Notes: generated by a model not told the origin, from the sequence alone. DNA of 64,000 nt from Streptomyces albofaciens JCM 4342 (GCF_008634025.1 NZ_PDCM01000001.1:1110501-1174500); one strand, 5' to 3'; shown: positions 1-7,904, counted from the first letter of the stretch. A program made the numbers and translations.

Positions 1-1
1 G

Positions 2-229
2 CACTACGCGCTGACGCTGCGCGCCTGGGTGGCCAACCTGGAGGCGCACTGGAAGGAGGCGGTACGGCTGACGACGCCGGGCCGGGCCCGGGTGTGGCGG
101 CTGTACATGGCCGCCTCCGCGCTGTCCTTCGAGCGCAACCGGATAGGCGTCAACCAGGTCCTGGCCGTCCGCACGCCGGAGTCCGGCACCTCGGGGCTGC
201 CGCTGCGCGCCCGCGAGTGGCGCGGCTGA
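2..229 (+). CDS. cyclopropane-fatty-acyl-phospholipid synthase-like methyltransferase, C-terminal end (partial)
   Basis: Only the last 75 residues are inside the window; the gene begins before base 1. The reading begins HYALTLRAW and continues with RVWRLYMAAS, ALSFERNRIG and VNQVLAV. This is the C-terminal pattern of the mycolic acid/cyclopropane fatty acid synthase family: a Y-x-x-T-L-x-x-W start, an R-x-W-x-x-Y helix, then F-x-x-x-x-x-x-V-x-Q-V-L. Family members use S-adenosylmethionine to methylenate the double bond of unsaturated phospholipid acyl chains at the membrane surface. The SAM-binding part is not visible, so a related SAM-dependent methyltransferase cannot be excluded. It converges on the ABC transporter genes, and a perfect hairpin separates the two. 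Confidence 0.7.
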   Translation, partial: HYALTLRAWVANLEAHWKEAVRLTTPGRARVWRLYMAASALSFERNRIGVNQVLAVRTPESGTSGLPLRAREWRG

Positions 230-240
230 CCGAACGGGAA

Positions 241-300
241 CACGACGGAGCCCCGGTGTCCGGACCGCGCGCGGCGGCCGGACACCGGGGCTCCGTCGTG
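241..300. terminator. bidirectional hairpin terminator, 23-bp perfect stem
   Basis: Bases 241-263 are the exact reverse complement of 278-300, with a 14-base GC-rich loop. The hairpin lies between two convergent genes (stops at 229 and 305) and probably ends transcription from both sides. There is no T tract, as is common in streptomycetes. Confidence 0.9.
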
Positions 301-304
301 CCGG

Positions 305-2848
305 CTATTCGGCCTTGATCGCCGCCAGCATGTTCAGCTTCGCGGCCCGCCGGGCCGGCCACAGCGCGGCCAGCATGCCGACCACCGCGGCGAGCGCCAG
401 GAAGATGCCCATCCGGCCCCACGGCAGCACCAGCTCGTAGGTGTCCATCGAGGCGCCGATCAGCTCACCGGCCGCCCAGCCGAAGAAGACGCCCAGGCCG
501 ATGCCGAGGACCCCGCCGAACAGCGCGATCACCAGCGACTCCAGCCGCACCATCCGCTTGATGCCGACCCGGTCCAGGCCGATCGCCCGCAGCATGCCGA
601 TCTCCTGCTGCCGCTCGAAGACCGACATGGCCAGGGTGTTGACCACGCCGAGCACCGCGACGACCACGGCCATGGCGAGCAGCCCGTAGAGCATGTTCAG
701 CATCAGGTTGACCATCTGCGCGATGCCCTCGGACACGTCCTTCTTGTCCTGGACGGAGATCGCCGGGTTCTTGCCGAGGGTTTCGACCAGGGCGTCCTTG
801 GTGGCCTCGGTGGCGCCGTCCTTGGTCTTGACCATCACCTGCATGTCGGTGGGGTGCTTCTGGTGCGGGGCCAGCACGGAGGTGTCCAGCATGATCCCCT
901 GGAGCATGTCGTTGCCCTCGTAGACGCCGGAGACGGTGAGGCGGCCCTTCTCGCCGTCCTCGAACGTCGCCGCGAAGGTCGAGCCGACCTGCCAGCCGTG
1001 CCGGTTCGCCGTGCCGCTGTCGACGACCGCGCGGTTCGCCTTCGCCTCGCCGAGCCCGTCGAAGGAGCCCGCGGTGAACTTCAGGTTCGTCAGCTCACCG
1101 ATCGCCTTGCCGTCGACCCCGGTCAGGTACTCCGTCTCGCCGCCGATCCGGGCGGGGGAGTTGCGCAGCGGACTGGAAGCGGTGACCTTCGGGTCGGCCG
1201 CCAGCTTCTTCGCCACGTCGGGGGAGAGCGGGCCGCGGTTGGCCATGCCGACGACGTAGTCCGCCTTCAGGGCGTCGGTCGCCATCTTGTCGACGCCCTT
1301 CTGGACGCTGCCCGCGATCACGGTCAGGCCGGTGACCAGGGTGAGCCCGATCATCAGGGCGGAGGCCGTGGCGGCCGTGCGGCGCGGGTTGCGCACCGCG
1401 TTCTGCCGGGCCAGCTTGCCCGAGATGCCGAAGGCGCGCAGGACGGGCGCGGCGGCCGCGATCAGCGGGCGGGACAGCAGCGGCGTCAGCACGAAGACAC
1501 CGATCAGCAGCAGCCCGGCGCCCAGGCCCATCAGCGCCTTGCCCTCGTCGGCGCCCACGGCGGTGGCACCCAGCACGCAGGCGGTGCCCGCGGCGGCCAG
1601 CACCGCGCCGATGGCGTTCCGTACGACCAGGGACTTGGTGGTCGCCGCGGCGTGCACGCTGTTCATCGCGGCGACCGGCGGGATCTTCGCGGCGCGGCGG
1701 CCCGGCAGCCAGGCGGCGAGCACCGTCACCACGATGCCGACCAGCAGCGAGGCGACGACCGTGGACGGGGCCACGACCAGCGGGCCGTCCGGGACGGTGC
1801 CGAGCGCGCCGGTCAGCGCGCGCAGCCCGGCGCCGATGCCGATACCGGCCAGCAGGCCCGTGACGGCGGCGACCGCGCCGACCACGAACGCCTCGATGAG
1901 CACCGAGCGGGTGACCTGGCGGCGGCTCGCGCCGACCGCCCGCATCAGGGCCAGCTCCTTGGTGCGCTGGGCGACCAGCATGGTGAAGGTGTTGGCGATG
2001 ATGAAGATGCCGACGAAGAGCGCGATGCCCGCGAAGACCAGCAGGCCGGTCTTCATGCTGTCCATGCTCCTGGCGATCATCTCGGCCTGGTCGTCGGCGA
2101 GCTTCTTGCCGGTGACGGCCTCGGCGGTGTCCGGGAGGATCTTGTCGACCGCGGCCTTCAGGGCCTCCTGGGACGTGCCGGGCGCGGCCTTGACGTCGAT
2201 CTCGCTGAACCCGCCGGGCATGGCGAACAGCCGCTGCGCGGTGGCGGTGTCGAACAGCGCGAGGCTGCCGCCCGCGGCGACCGCGCCGTCCTCGGTGGTG
2301 AAGATGCCGGAGACCTTCGCCTCGCGGACCGGCCCGTCGACGGACAGCCGTACGGTGTCGCCGACCTTGTAGCCGGTCTTCTCGGCGGTCCCGGAGTCCA
2401 GGGCGACCTGGCCGGCGCCCTGGGGCGCGGTCCCCGACGTCATCGGGAAGCGGTCGTCCTTGCCGTCCGGGCCCGGGAAGTAGTTGCGGCCCCGGGAGCT
2501 GAAGCCGCTGCCGACGAGCTTGCCGCTCTTGTCGGCGATGGCGGTGAAGCCCTCGACGGTGCCGGTGGCGCCGGCGGCGCCCGGGACCTTGCCCGCCTTG
2601 TCGAGCAGCGCCCGGCTCAGCTTGGGCGCCGGTCCCGGCGTGGCGTCGGCGGCGTCCGAGCGGTGCGGCTGGACGGCCACGTCGACACCGGAGAAGCCCT
2701 TCTGCGAGCTCTTCTGCTGGGCGTCGGAGAGGGTGGAGGTGAAGACCAGGGTGCCGGAGACGAAGGCCACGCCGAGCATGACGGCGAGGACGGTCATCAG
2801 CAGCCGGGCCTTGTGCGCGAGCACGTTGCGCACGGCGGTACGGAACAT
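305..2848 (-). CDS. ABC transporter permease, FtsX/MacB type, two FtsX domains
   Basis: This 847-residue membrane protein starts MFRTAVRNVLAHKARLL, typical of FtsX-family permeases. The first membrane helix follows (about 18-38), then a large extracytoplasmic domain (about 40-260). Next come three helices with the family pattern NTFTMLVAQRTKELALMRAVGA. The whole arrangement then repeats in the second half, with ARQNAVRNPRRTAATASALM and NTLAMSVFERQQEIGMLRAIG. Such proteins work with a LolD/MacB-type ATPase to move lipids, lipoproteins or peptides, or as mechanotransmission exporters at the cell membrane. The ATPase gene lies immediately upstream on the same strand, 46 bases away, so the pair is probably one operon. 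The substrate cannot be deduced. Confidence 0.92.
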   Translation of the reverse strand: MFRTAVRNVLAHKARLLMTVLAVMLGVAFVSGTLVFTSTLSDAQQKSSQKGFSGVDVAVQPHRSDAADATPGPAPKLSRALLDKAGKVPGAAGATGTVEGFTAIADKSGKLVGSGFSSRGRNYFPGPDGKDDRFPMTSGTAPQGAGQVALDSGTAEKTGYKVGDTVRLSVDGPVREAKVSGIFTTEDGAVAAGGSLALFDTATAQRLFAMPGGFSEIDVKAAPGTSQEALKAAVDKILPDTAEAVTGKKLADDQAEMIARSMDSMKTGLLVFAGIALFVGIFIIANTFTMLVAQRTKELALMRAVGASRRQVTRSVLIEAFVVGAVAAVTGLLAGIGIGAGLRALTGALGTVPDGPLVVAPSTVVASLLVGIVVTVLAAWLPGRRAAKIPPVAAMNSVHAAATTKSLVVRNAIGAVLAAAGTACVLGATAVGADEGKALMGLGAGLLLIGVFVLTPLLSRPLIAAAAPVLRAFGISGKLARQNAVRNPRRTAATASALMIGLTLVTGLTVIAGSVQKGVDKMATDALKADYVVGMANRGPLSPDVAKKLAADPKVTASSPLRNSPARIGGETEYLTGVDGKAIGELTNLKFTAGSFDGLGEAKANRAVVDSGTANRHGWQVGSTFAATFEDGEKGRLTVSGVYEGNDMLQGIMLDTSVLAPHQKHPTDMQVMVKTKDGATEATKDALVETLGKNPAISVQDKKDVSEGIAQMVNLMLNMLYGLLAMAVVVAVLGVVNTLAMSVFERQQEIGMLRAIGLDRVGIKRMVRLESLVIALFGGVLGIGLGVFFGWAAGELIGASMDTYELVLPWGRMGIFLALAAVVGMLAALWPARRAAKLNMLAAIKAE

Positions 2849-2894
2849 CGTCAGTCCTGTGGGAGAAGGGCGGTGGACGGGCTGCGGGCGCGGG

Positions 2895-3674
2895 TCAGCT
2901 GACCCGGCCCCTGGCGTCGAAGCCCTTCATGCGCTCCAGCACCCGGTCGGCGGTGGGGTCGGTCATGTCGTCGACGATCCGCCCGTCGGCGAGGAAGACG
3001 ACGCGGTTCGCGTAGGCCGCCGCCACCGGGTCGTGGGTCACCATCACCACGGTCTGGCCCAGTTCCCGTACGGAGTTGCGCAGGAAGCCCAGCACCTCGG
3101 CGCCGGAGCGGGAGTCGAGGTTGCCGGTGGGCTCGTCGGCGAAGATGATCTCGGGGCGGGAGGCCAGCGCGCGGGCCACCGCGACGCGCTGCTGCTGGCC
3201 GCCTGAGAGCTGGCTCGGCCGGTGCTTGAGCCGCCCGGACAGGCCCACCGTCTGCACGACCCGGTCCAGCCACTGCCGGTCGGGCTTGCGGCCCGCGATG
3301 TCCATCGGCAGCGTGATGTTCTCCAGCGCGGTCAGGGTTGGCAGCAGGTTGAACGCCTGGAAGATGAAGCCGATCTTGTCGCGGCGCAGCCGGGTCAGGT
3401 GCTTGTCCTTCAGGCCGTTCAGCTCGGTGTCGCCTATCAGGGCCGAGCCGCGGGAGATCGCGTCGAGCCCGGCCATGCAGTGCATGAGCGTGGACTTCCC
3501 GGAGCCGGACGGGCCCATGATCGCGGTGAACTCGGCCTGCCGGAACTCGACCGAGACCTGGTCCAGCGCGACCACCTGGGTCTCGCCCTGTCCGTAGACC
3601 TTGGTGAGATCCGTGGCGCGGGCGGCCACCGTGGTGCGGGTGGCGGTGGGAACGCCGGTGTGGGGGCTGGTCAC
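2895..3674 (-). CDS. ABC transporter ATP-binding protein, LolD/MacB family
   Basis: The protein has 259 residues if the GTG at 3674 is used. I prefer that start because AGGAG sits nine bases before it, while the GTG seven codons upstream (3695) has that Shine-Dalgarno inside the coding region. Visible motifs are Walker A GPSGSGKS (54-61), Q-loop FQAFN (about 105), signature LSGGQQQR (156-163), Walker B IIFADEP (176-182), D-loop and switch histidine 214 (VTHD). Length and motif spacing match the ATPases that serve FtsX-type permeases. It hydrolyses ATP at the inner face of the membrane to drive the permease encoded just downstream. Confidence 0.94.
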   Translation of the reverse strand: MTSPHTGVPTATRTTVAARATDLTKVYGQGETQVVALDQVSVEFRQAEFTAIMGPSGSGKSTLMHCMAGLDAISRGSALIGDTELNGLKDKHLTRLRRDKIGFIFQAFNLLPTLTALENITLPMDIAGRKPDRQWLDRVVQTVGLSGRLKHRPSQLSGGQQQRVAVARALASRPEIIFADEPTGNLDSRSGAEVLGFLRNSVRELGQTVVMVTHDPVAAAYANRVVFLADGRIVDDMTDPTADRVLERMKGFDARGRVS

Positions 3675-4100
3675 GGGAAGGGACTCCTGTCGCACGTCGG
3701 AACTGTCGGGGCCGGTGGAACGCGGCCCTTTCCATCGTGGGGGAGGCTTCGGTACGACAACGTCAGCCCGTGAGCCGGTCCTGGGGGAGCCCTGCGGGGT
3801 ATCCGTACGGCCCTTCGGTCATCCCTGGGTATGACGGCGACCCCGAGGAGCAGGGGGCGGGGAGGGCGCTCGCGGGGGCGCACGCACGGCATCGAGTTTC
3901 CGTCAATCCGGGCCCGGCCCGGGGCGGGCGCCGGAACGGCGAGGGTGGGCCGCAGGCATGTGCCGAAGGCCCGTACCAGCCGCTGATGAACCCTCAGTTG
4001 CCAAGAAAATAAGACAACCTCGGGAAGACGGCCCCCTGTTCAGACGGTACCGCGGGCTAGGCTCGTGCTGCCCCCTTTGAGGTGGCATGGGGGATCCCAG
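3675..4100. other. intergenic region upstream of the ABC genes and of bldA
   Basis: About 425 bases have no convincing gene. The left part should hold the promoter of the ABC operon on the minus strand. The right part (4000-4100) is less GC-rich and leads into the tRNA gene. I see no long hairpin. Short reading frames here lack ribosome binding sites and protein-like codon bias. Confidence 0.5.
4058..4063 (+). promoter_or_regulatory. possible -10 element of the bldA promoter
   Basis: TAGGCT fits the actinomycete TANNNT -10 pattern and lies 37 bases before the tRNA 5' end. The -35 region (around 4036-4041, CTGTTC) is a poor match, so this is only a candidate. Confidence 0.35.
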
Positions 4101-4182
4101 GCCCGGATGGTGGAATGCAGACACGGCGAGCTTAAACCTCGCTGGCCTTCGGGCCGTGCCGGTTCAAGTCCGGCTCCGGGCA
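4101..4182 (+). tRNA. bldA: tRNA-Leu(UAA), bldA type
   Basis: The cloverleaf can be folded by hand. The acceptor stem is GCCCGGA (4101-4107) with TCCGGGC (4175-4181). The anticodon stem is GCGAG (4126-4130) with CTCGC (4138-4142), and its loop CTTAAAC puts the anticodon TAA at 4133-4135. A long class II variable arm has GGCC paired with GGCC. The T arm is GCCGG/CCGGC around TTCAAGT (4158-4174). The discriminator is A4182 and CCA is not encoded. A class II tRNA with a UAA anticodon reads the leucine codon UUA. In Streptomyces this is the product of bldA, needed for translating rare TTA-containing genes of development, protease secretion and antibiotic production. Confidence 0.97.
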
Positions 4183-4328
4183 CAGCACATGGGCGCCGGC
4201 GCCGTGGACCGGCCCGCCCGCCGCGCGGTCGTTCCGCGGCGCCCGCCCGCCACCGTCCCGCCGTCGGCAGGTGTCCGCAAGCGGACCGCGCGGATCCGGT
4301 CCCGGCCGGCTCCCGCCCCGGCCTCGCG

Positions 4329-4835
4329 CTACGGCTGCTCCCGATCGTACGGGCGGTGCGCGTCCTCGTCCCCCGGCTTGACGCCCTCGTCGGCCCCGGC
4401 GTACCGGCCGTCCCCGTCGCCCGCGGCCCCTTCGGAGGACATCCCGCTGCCGGGCGGCCAGGCCGGACGGATCCCGGCCGGTACGGCGGCCAGCGCGTGG
4501 CCGACGGTGGGGAAGCAGGCCAGCGCGTCCACGGCCCGGGTGACCAGGAGGACGTGCAGGACGCGGACGCCCAGGGAGGCGAGCAGCAGCCGCCCGTTCA
4601 GCCGCCGGCACAGCCACTCCAGGGCGAGCAGGCAGTTCAGGCCGCGGGAGTCGCAGAACCGCAGCGCGGTCAGGTCCAGCACCAGGAACCGGTGCCCGGC
4701 GGCGATCACCGCCCCGGACTCGTCCAGGAACTGCCGCTCGGCGTGCACATCCAGTTCCCCGGCCACCCGGAGCACCGCGCACTCCTCGGCGTCGACGACC
4801 GTGGTGATCGTCAGGCGCCGTTTGCCTTGGGACAT
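4329..4835 (-). CDS. STAS-domain protein (anti-sigma factor antagonist-like)
   Basis: The 168-residue protein starts at an ATG preceded by GGAGGAGCG. Residues 10-110 form a STAS domain: VLRVAGELDVHAERQF, then LVLDLTALRFCDSRGLNCLL, which carries the phosphorylatable serine in the D-S-x-G-L motif (Ser63). Proteins of this type switch partners with HATPase-type anti-sigma kinases. A tail of about 50 residues rich in Gly, Asp and Pro follows the domain. No sigma factor or kinase gene is adjacent; the nearest set in the window is at 44.8-47.1 kb. It stands alone between bldA and the rodlin region and is divergent from the small secreted gene at 5191. Confidence 0.85.
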   Translation of the reverse strand: MSQGKRRLTITTVVDAEECAVLRVAGELDVHAERQFLDESGAVIAAGHRFLVLDLTALRFCDSRGLNCLLALEWLCRRLNGRLLLASLGVRVLHVLLVTRAVDALACFPTVGHALAAVPAGIRPAWPPGSGMSSEGAAGDGDGRYAGADEGVKPGDEDAHRPYDREQP

Positions 4836-5190
4836 CGCTCCTCCACGTGTGCGCCCGGCCGGGCCGGGCTCCCGGGGCGAATCCCCGTTACCGCCCAGTG
4901 TGCCGGGCGGGGCTGTCCGGGCCCGCGGCGCCGGGTCGCTCCGGCAGGCCGTCCGGGCCGCCCGGACGCCGTCGGCACCGGCCCGGAGCCGGGCGGGACG
5001 GCCGCATTCGGCGCACCCCGCGAATGCGCGCGGCCGTGGATAGCGCAAGCATTTCCACGGGGGAAACGCTGGTGCTGCAAATGGTCGCACTTCGGACCCG
5101 AACAGATATATCACATGGCAGTGCGTGTTCGATCGGAAGCGGTCGCGGTAGACATCCGGTGTCACATTTCTGCGCACGAGGAGAGAAAGC
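4836..5190. other. divergent intergenic region, GC-rich left and AT-richer right
   Basis: These 355 bases separate the STAS gene from the secreted-protein gene at 5191. Bases 5040-5190 are clearly less GC-rich than the surroundings, as expected for a promoter zone. I could not identify a convincing -35/-10 pair, and the rodlin-type promoter element found further right is absent here. No gene is seen. Confidence 0.45.
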
Positions 5191-5481
5191 ATGCGCAAGT
5201 TCATCGGTCGTACCGCCGGCTCGGTCGCCATCGCCGCCCTTGCCATCGTTCCGCTCTCGGGCATGGCCTCCGCAGCGTCCTGGGACGACGCGCCGCGCCA
5301 CACCTCCGGCAGCAACTGCGCTGCCAAGTACGGCAAGTTCCACTGTGACCGCGTGCACAAGGAGCACAACGAGTACAACGACAACAAGGCGTACACGTAC
5401 AGCGACAACGACACATACAAGTTCAAGTACAAGAAGAACGTCACCAAGGTCGGCCTGGCGATCGGCAACGTCGAGCAGTGA
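5191..5481 (+). CDS. small secreted protein, unknown function
   Basis: The protein has 96 residues. A typical signal peptide (MRKF, hydrophobic IAALAIVPL, GMASA-ASW) suggests cleavage near residue 29. The mature part of about 65 residues is hydrophilic and unusually rich in Asn, Lys, Tyr and Asp (repeats such as NEYNDN and TYSDNDTYKFKYKK). It has two cysteines (in SNCAAK and FHCDR) that could form one disulfide. An AGGAGAG ribosome binding site lies at normal distance and a strong terminator follows at 5536. The family is not recognised. Its place at the head of the rodlin/chaplin cluster suggests a surface or aerial-growth role, which is inference only. Confidence 0.75.
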   Translation: MRKFIGRTAGSVAIAALAIVPLSGMASAASWDDAPRHTSGSNCAAKYGKFHCDRVHKEHNEYNDNKAYTYSDNDTYKFKYKKNVTKVGLAIGNVEQ

Positions 5482-5535
5482 ACCGACTCCGGCGGGACGG
5501 GCGGCACCGCGTGCCGCCGGTCCGCTGAGACCTCG

Positions 5536-5562
5536 AAAGGCCCCGCGGCGCGCGGGGCCTTT
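5536..5562 (+). terminator. hairpin terminator after the small secreted gene
   Basis: AAAGGCCCCGCG (5536-5547) pairs perfectly with CGCGGGGCCTTT (5551-5562), with a 3-base loop and a T-rich end. Confidence 0.85.
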
Positions 5563-5751
5563 CTCTGTGCGGTGGCGGTGCGGCGGGATTATGACAGCAG
5601 ATCCGGGAAAAGGCGCGGCGAGTGCGGCGGTGGCGGTTTCGTTCATTCACGCGACACCGAACGCCCGCGACCGGTTTCCGCAACTTCCGCTCGACCGGTG
5701 TCCGGCCGGCCGCCCGGCAGTGCGGTGATATGTGTCTACGGTTTCGTGGCA

Positions 5752-5794
5752 TTCGGGTGAACCGGCGAAACTGAACTTGCGGACGCGAGTTGTC
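5752..5794 (+). promoter_or_regulatory. shared rodlin promoter element, copy 1
   Basis: TTCGGGTGA (5752-5760), four bases, GCGAAAC (5765-5771), seventeen bases, GTTGTC (5789-5794). The same blocks at identical spacing occur before the other two rodlin genes (7414-7456 and 8295-8337). The last two blocks resemble a -35/-10 pair of the sigma-BldN type (CGTAAC-like and CGTTGA-like, as I recall the consensus). The start codon is 45 bases further on. The rest of 5563-5839 shows no gene. Confidence 0.65.
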
Positions 5795-5839
5795 CAGGAC
5801 GCTCCGGAAACGGACACTCCGCTTCGAGAAGGGTGAATC

Positions 5840-6241
5840 GTGATCAAGAAGTTCCTGGCCACCACGGCCGTAGCTGCGTCCATCGTCGGTGTCTCGGCCA
5901 TGGCGGCTCCGCAGGCCATGGCGGTCGGCGACGGACGCGGCACATCGACCGCCAACGGCAACGGCGCGGGGCAGGCGTTTGGCAACTCCGAAACCGAGGG
6001 CGACATGTCCCCGCAGCTGAGCCTGATCCAGGGCACGCTCAACAAGCCCTGCCTCGGCATCCCGATCCAGAACGTGCAGAACATCGTGGCGCTGATCAAC
6101 ATCGGCGTACAGGACATCCTGTCCTCGGACCAGAACCAGCAGTGTGTCGAGAACTCGACCGAGTCGCAGGGCGACCAGGCGCTGTCGCACATCATCGACA
6201 AGCTGCCGCTGCTGTCCGAGAACGGCGTCAACAACAGCTGA
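5840..6241 (+). CDS. rodlin family protein (RdlA/RdlB-like), copy 1
   Basis: The protein has 133 residues and starts at GTG. The signal peptide runs MIKKFLATTAVAAS to about AMAVG, so the mature protein begins near residue 29. Rodlin features are the N/G/Q-rich segment STANGNGAGQAFGNS, the SPQLSLIQGTLNKPC stretch, two conserved cysteines (71 and 102, the latter in QQCVENS) and the C-terminal SHIIDKLPLLSENGVNN. Rodlins form the paired-rod (rodlet) layer on Streptomyces aerial hyphae and spores together with chaplins. It is one of three paralogues within 3 kb. A 103-base segment (6061-6163) is almost identical to copy 3. Confidence 0.92.
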   Translation: MIKKFLATTAVAASIVGVSAMAAPQAMAVGDGRGTSTANGNGAGQAFGNSETEGDMSPQLSLIQGTLNKPCLGIPIQNVQNIVALINIGVQDILSSDQNQQCVENSTESQGDQALSHIIDKLPLLSENGVNNS

Positions 6242-6255
6242 GCCGGAGTACCGTA

Positions 6256-6302
6256 AAAGGCCCGGGACGTCGGTTCTCTCCTCCTGATCGACTCGGGCCT
6301 TT
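6256..6302 (+). terminator. hairpin terminator after rodlin copy 1
   Basis: AAAGGCCCG (6256-6264) pairs with CGGGCCTTT (6294-6302). The 29-base loop is long, so it is weaker than the others in the cluster. Confidence 0.65.
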
Positions 6303-6518
6303 GCGCTTGACGAAAAGCGCGCAGTTCCGGCTGGTCTTCTATCCTGGCCCGCGCTGAACCATCTGGGCGATTCCTCGTGAAAATCGACTTCTCGGGAGTT
6401 TCGTCAGCGCGGACGAATCGTTACGAATATTGGTGGCGGTGTTACGGGCAATCCTGAGGACGCCCGTGCGGCACGAAGGACGTGACCGTTTCAGACTCCG
6501 CTGCGGAAAGGGCTGAAA

Positions 6519-6752
6519 GTGAAGTACGCGAAGGTTGCCGCAGTCGCTGCTGGAACGCTCATGGCGGTCGGGGCCGCCACCCCGGCGTTCGCCGACGCGG
6601 GTACCTCGGGCGCCGCGCAGAATTCCCCCGGCGTCCTCTCCGGCAACGTCCTGCAGATCCCGATTCACATCCCGGTCAACCTCTGCGGGAACTCGATCGA
6701 CATCATCGGGCTGCTGAACCCGGCGTTCGGCAACACCTGCGTCAACGACTGA
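6519..6752 (+). CDS. short chaplin, hydrophobic aerial-hypha surface protein
   Basis: The protein has 77 residues and starts at GTG. The signal peptide MKYAKVAAVAAG to PAFA cleaves after Ala25. The mature 52-residue protein is one chaplin domain: SPGVLSGNVLQIPIHIPVNL, then CGNSIDIIGLLNPAFGN and TC, with the conserved cysteine pair at 56 and 74. Short chaplins self-assemble into amyloid-like fibrils at the air-water interface and make aerial structures hydrophobic. They interact with rodlins, which are encoded on both sides. There is no sortase signal, as expected for a short chaplin. The gene has its own downstream hairpin. I did not find the rodlin promoter element upstream. Confidence 0.95.
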   Translation: MKYAKVAAVAAGTLMAVGAATPAFADAGTSGAAQNSPGVLSGNVLQIPIHIPVNLCGNSIDIIGLLNPAFGNTCVND

Positions 6753-6790
6753 CGTATCGCGTCGGACGGGTAGCAGAGGATGGAGCGAAA

Positions 6791-6823
6791 GGCCCCGGCG
6801 CGCCAGCCAAGCGTGCCGGGGCC
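6791..6823 (+). terminator. hairpin terminator after the chaplin gene
   Basis: GGCCCCGGC (6791-6799) pairs with GCCGGGGCC (6815-6823). The stem extends by further G-C pairs into the loop. Confidence 0.75.
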
Positions 6824-6987
6824 GGTCGCGTTCGAGGGGGCCGGGAAGCGGCGAAACGGTTGGGTTTCTCTTTCGGGCCGAAATCGTTGAACACCAAAAG
6901 GGCGGTGGTCCGGGCAATGCCGGAAAGGTCGCGCGGCGCATTGGCTTGCGATCGCCGAAAGCACCGCTCAGGAAAGGACAGCGGAAA

Positions 6988-7296
6988 GTGAAGTACGCAA
7001 AGACTGCCGCGTTTTTGGCTGGTTCCGCCATGGCCCTGGGAGTGGCGTCCCCTGTTTTCGCCGGTACCCCGGGCCAGGGGCCGAGTTTCAGCATCAACGG
7101 TGGGCTTGCGGAAGCTCTGAAGAACAAGCAGCTGGACGGCCGACAGCTGGACCCGGTGGTCAGGACGGTCGAGGAGACTTCCAGTGACCTCCAGGATTCC
7201 CCCGCCACGAGGAAACTGGTGCGCGCCGTCGGTGATGTCGCCCAGAAGACGCCGGGGCTCAAGGGCGTCGAGGTGGCCAAGGCGTCCGGAAAGTAG
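6988..7296 (+). CDS. small secreted protein with a chaplin-like leader
   Basis: The protein has 102 residues from the GTG at 6988, which follows GGAAAGGA and GCGGAAA. The first 25 residues (MKYAKTAAFLAGSAM to PVFA) closely parallel the chaplin leader encoded at 6519, including MKYAK and the -3/-1 cleavage residues. The mature part is different: no chaplin repeat, no cysteine, a Gly/Pro/Ser start and then a charged, probably helical segment (AEALKNKQLDGRQLDPVV onward). The function is unknown. The shared leader suggests duplication of the chaplin 5' end and fusion to another sequence, or strong co-selection for the same export. It sits between the chaplin and rodlin copy 2. Confidence 0.8.
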   Translation: MKYAKTAAFLAGSAMALGVASPVFAGTPGQGPSFSINGGLAEALKNKQLDGRQLDPVVRTVEETSSDLQDSPATRKLVRAVGDVAQKTPGLKGVEVAKASGK

Positions 7297-7413
7297 CCCG
7301 TTCCGCGATTTGCTGCCGGTCGCGGCCGAATTCCCGGGGCGTCACGGTCAGTAAGAGACGGCCGCTGTGCCGGTCGGCGGCACAGCTGTTCCCCTCAGTT
7401 GTGCACCACATCA

Positions 7414-7456
7414 TTTGAGTGATGGAGCAAAACCAAGCTCGGCACACCGAGTTGTT
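7414..7456 (+). promoter_or_regulatory. shared rodlin promoter element, copy 2
   Basis: TTTGAGTGA (7414-7422), four bases, GCAAAAC (7427-7433), seventeen bases, GTTGTT (7451-7456). This matches copies 1 and 3 in block order and spacing and ends 46 bases before the rodlin start codon. Confidence 0.65.
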
Positions 7457-7502
7457 CACACTGCCCCGGGTGAAGAGCATCCCGAAACGCGAAGGATCAC
7501 AC

Positions 7503-7904
7503 ATGATCAAGAAGGCGCTGGCAACAGTAGCCACGGCTGCTTCTGTCGTAGGTATCGCGGCCGCCGCCGCCCCAGAGGCATCGGCGGTCGGCGACGCCCG
7601 CAAAATCGGCACCTATAACGGCAACGGTGCGGCCCAGGTGTACGGCAACATGTCCACGATGGGGAACATGAGCCCGCAGTTCGCGCTCATCCAGGGCTCG
7701 TTCAACAAGCCCTGTATCGCGCTGCCGGTCCAGGACGTGCAGAACCTCGTGGCCCTGGTCAACATCGGTCTGCAGGACATCCTGTCCTCGGACCAGACCC
7801 AGACGTGTGTCGAGAACTCGTCCCAGGTCCAGGGTGACGGGCCGCTGTCGCACCTCATCGACAAGCTCCCCATCCTCTCCGTCAACGGCACCAACAACCA
7901 GTGA
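7503..7904 (+). CDS. rodlin family protein, copy 2
   Basis: The protein has 133 residues from the ATG at 7503, preceded by GAAGGA. An upstream in-frame ATG at 7419 falls inside the promoter element and was not used. The signal peptide is MIKKALATVATAAS to EASAVG. It keeps the rodlin layout of copy 1: NGNGAAQVYGN, MSPQFALIQGSFNKPC (Cys71), QDILSSDQTQTC (Cys102) and SHLIDKLPILSVNGTNN. It is the most diverged of the three paralogues in both DNA and protein. A terminator follows. The expected role is in the rodlet layer of aerial hyphae and spores. Confidence 0.92.
   Translation: MIKKALATVATAASVVGIAAAAAPEASAVGDARKIGTYNGNGAAQVYGNMSTMGNMSPQFALIQGSFNKPCIALPVQDVQNLVALVNIGLQDILSSDQTQTCVENSSQVQGDGPLSHLIDKLPILSVNGTNNQ

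Noticed and set aside
854..2902. A 682-codon open frame on the plus strand over the ABC permease
   Set aside because: It is antisense to a clear FtsX-type permease and its product is a biased mix of Arg, Gly, Ala and Asp with no domain. Long shadow frames are expected in high-GC DNA.
4065..5348. A 427-codon plus-strand frame running through the bldA tRNA
   Set aside because: It overlaps a tRNA gene and a STAS gene on the other strand, with no ribosome binding site and no protein-like segment.
6851..6893. A rodlin-type promoter before the gene at 6988
   Set aside because: GCGAAAC and CGTTGA are both present but 27 bases apart instead of 17, and the upstream TTNGNGTGA block is missing.
6988..7296. 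A second chaplin
   Set aside because: Only the leader is chaplin-like. The mature part lacks the SGNVLQIP-type repeat and both cysteines.
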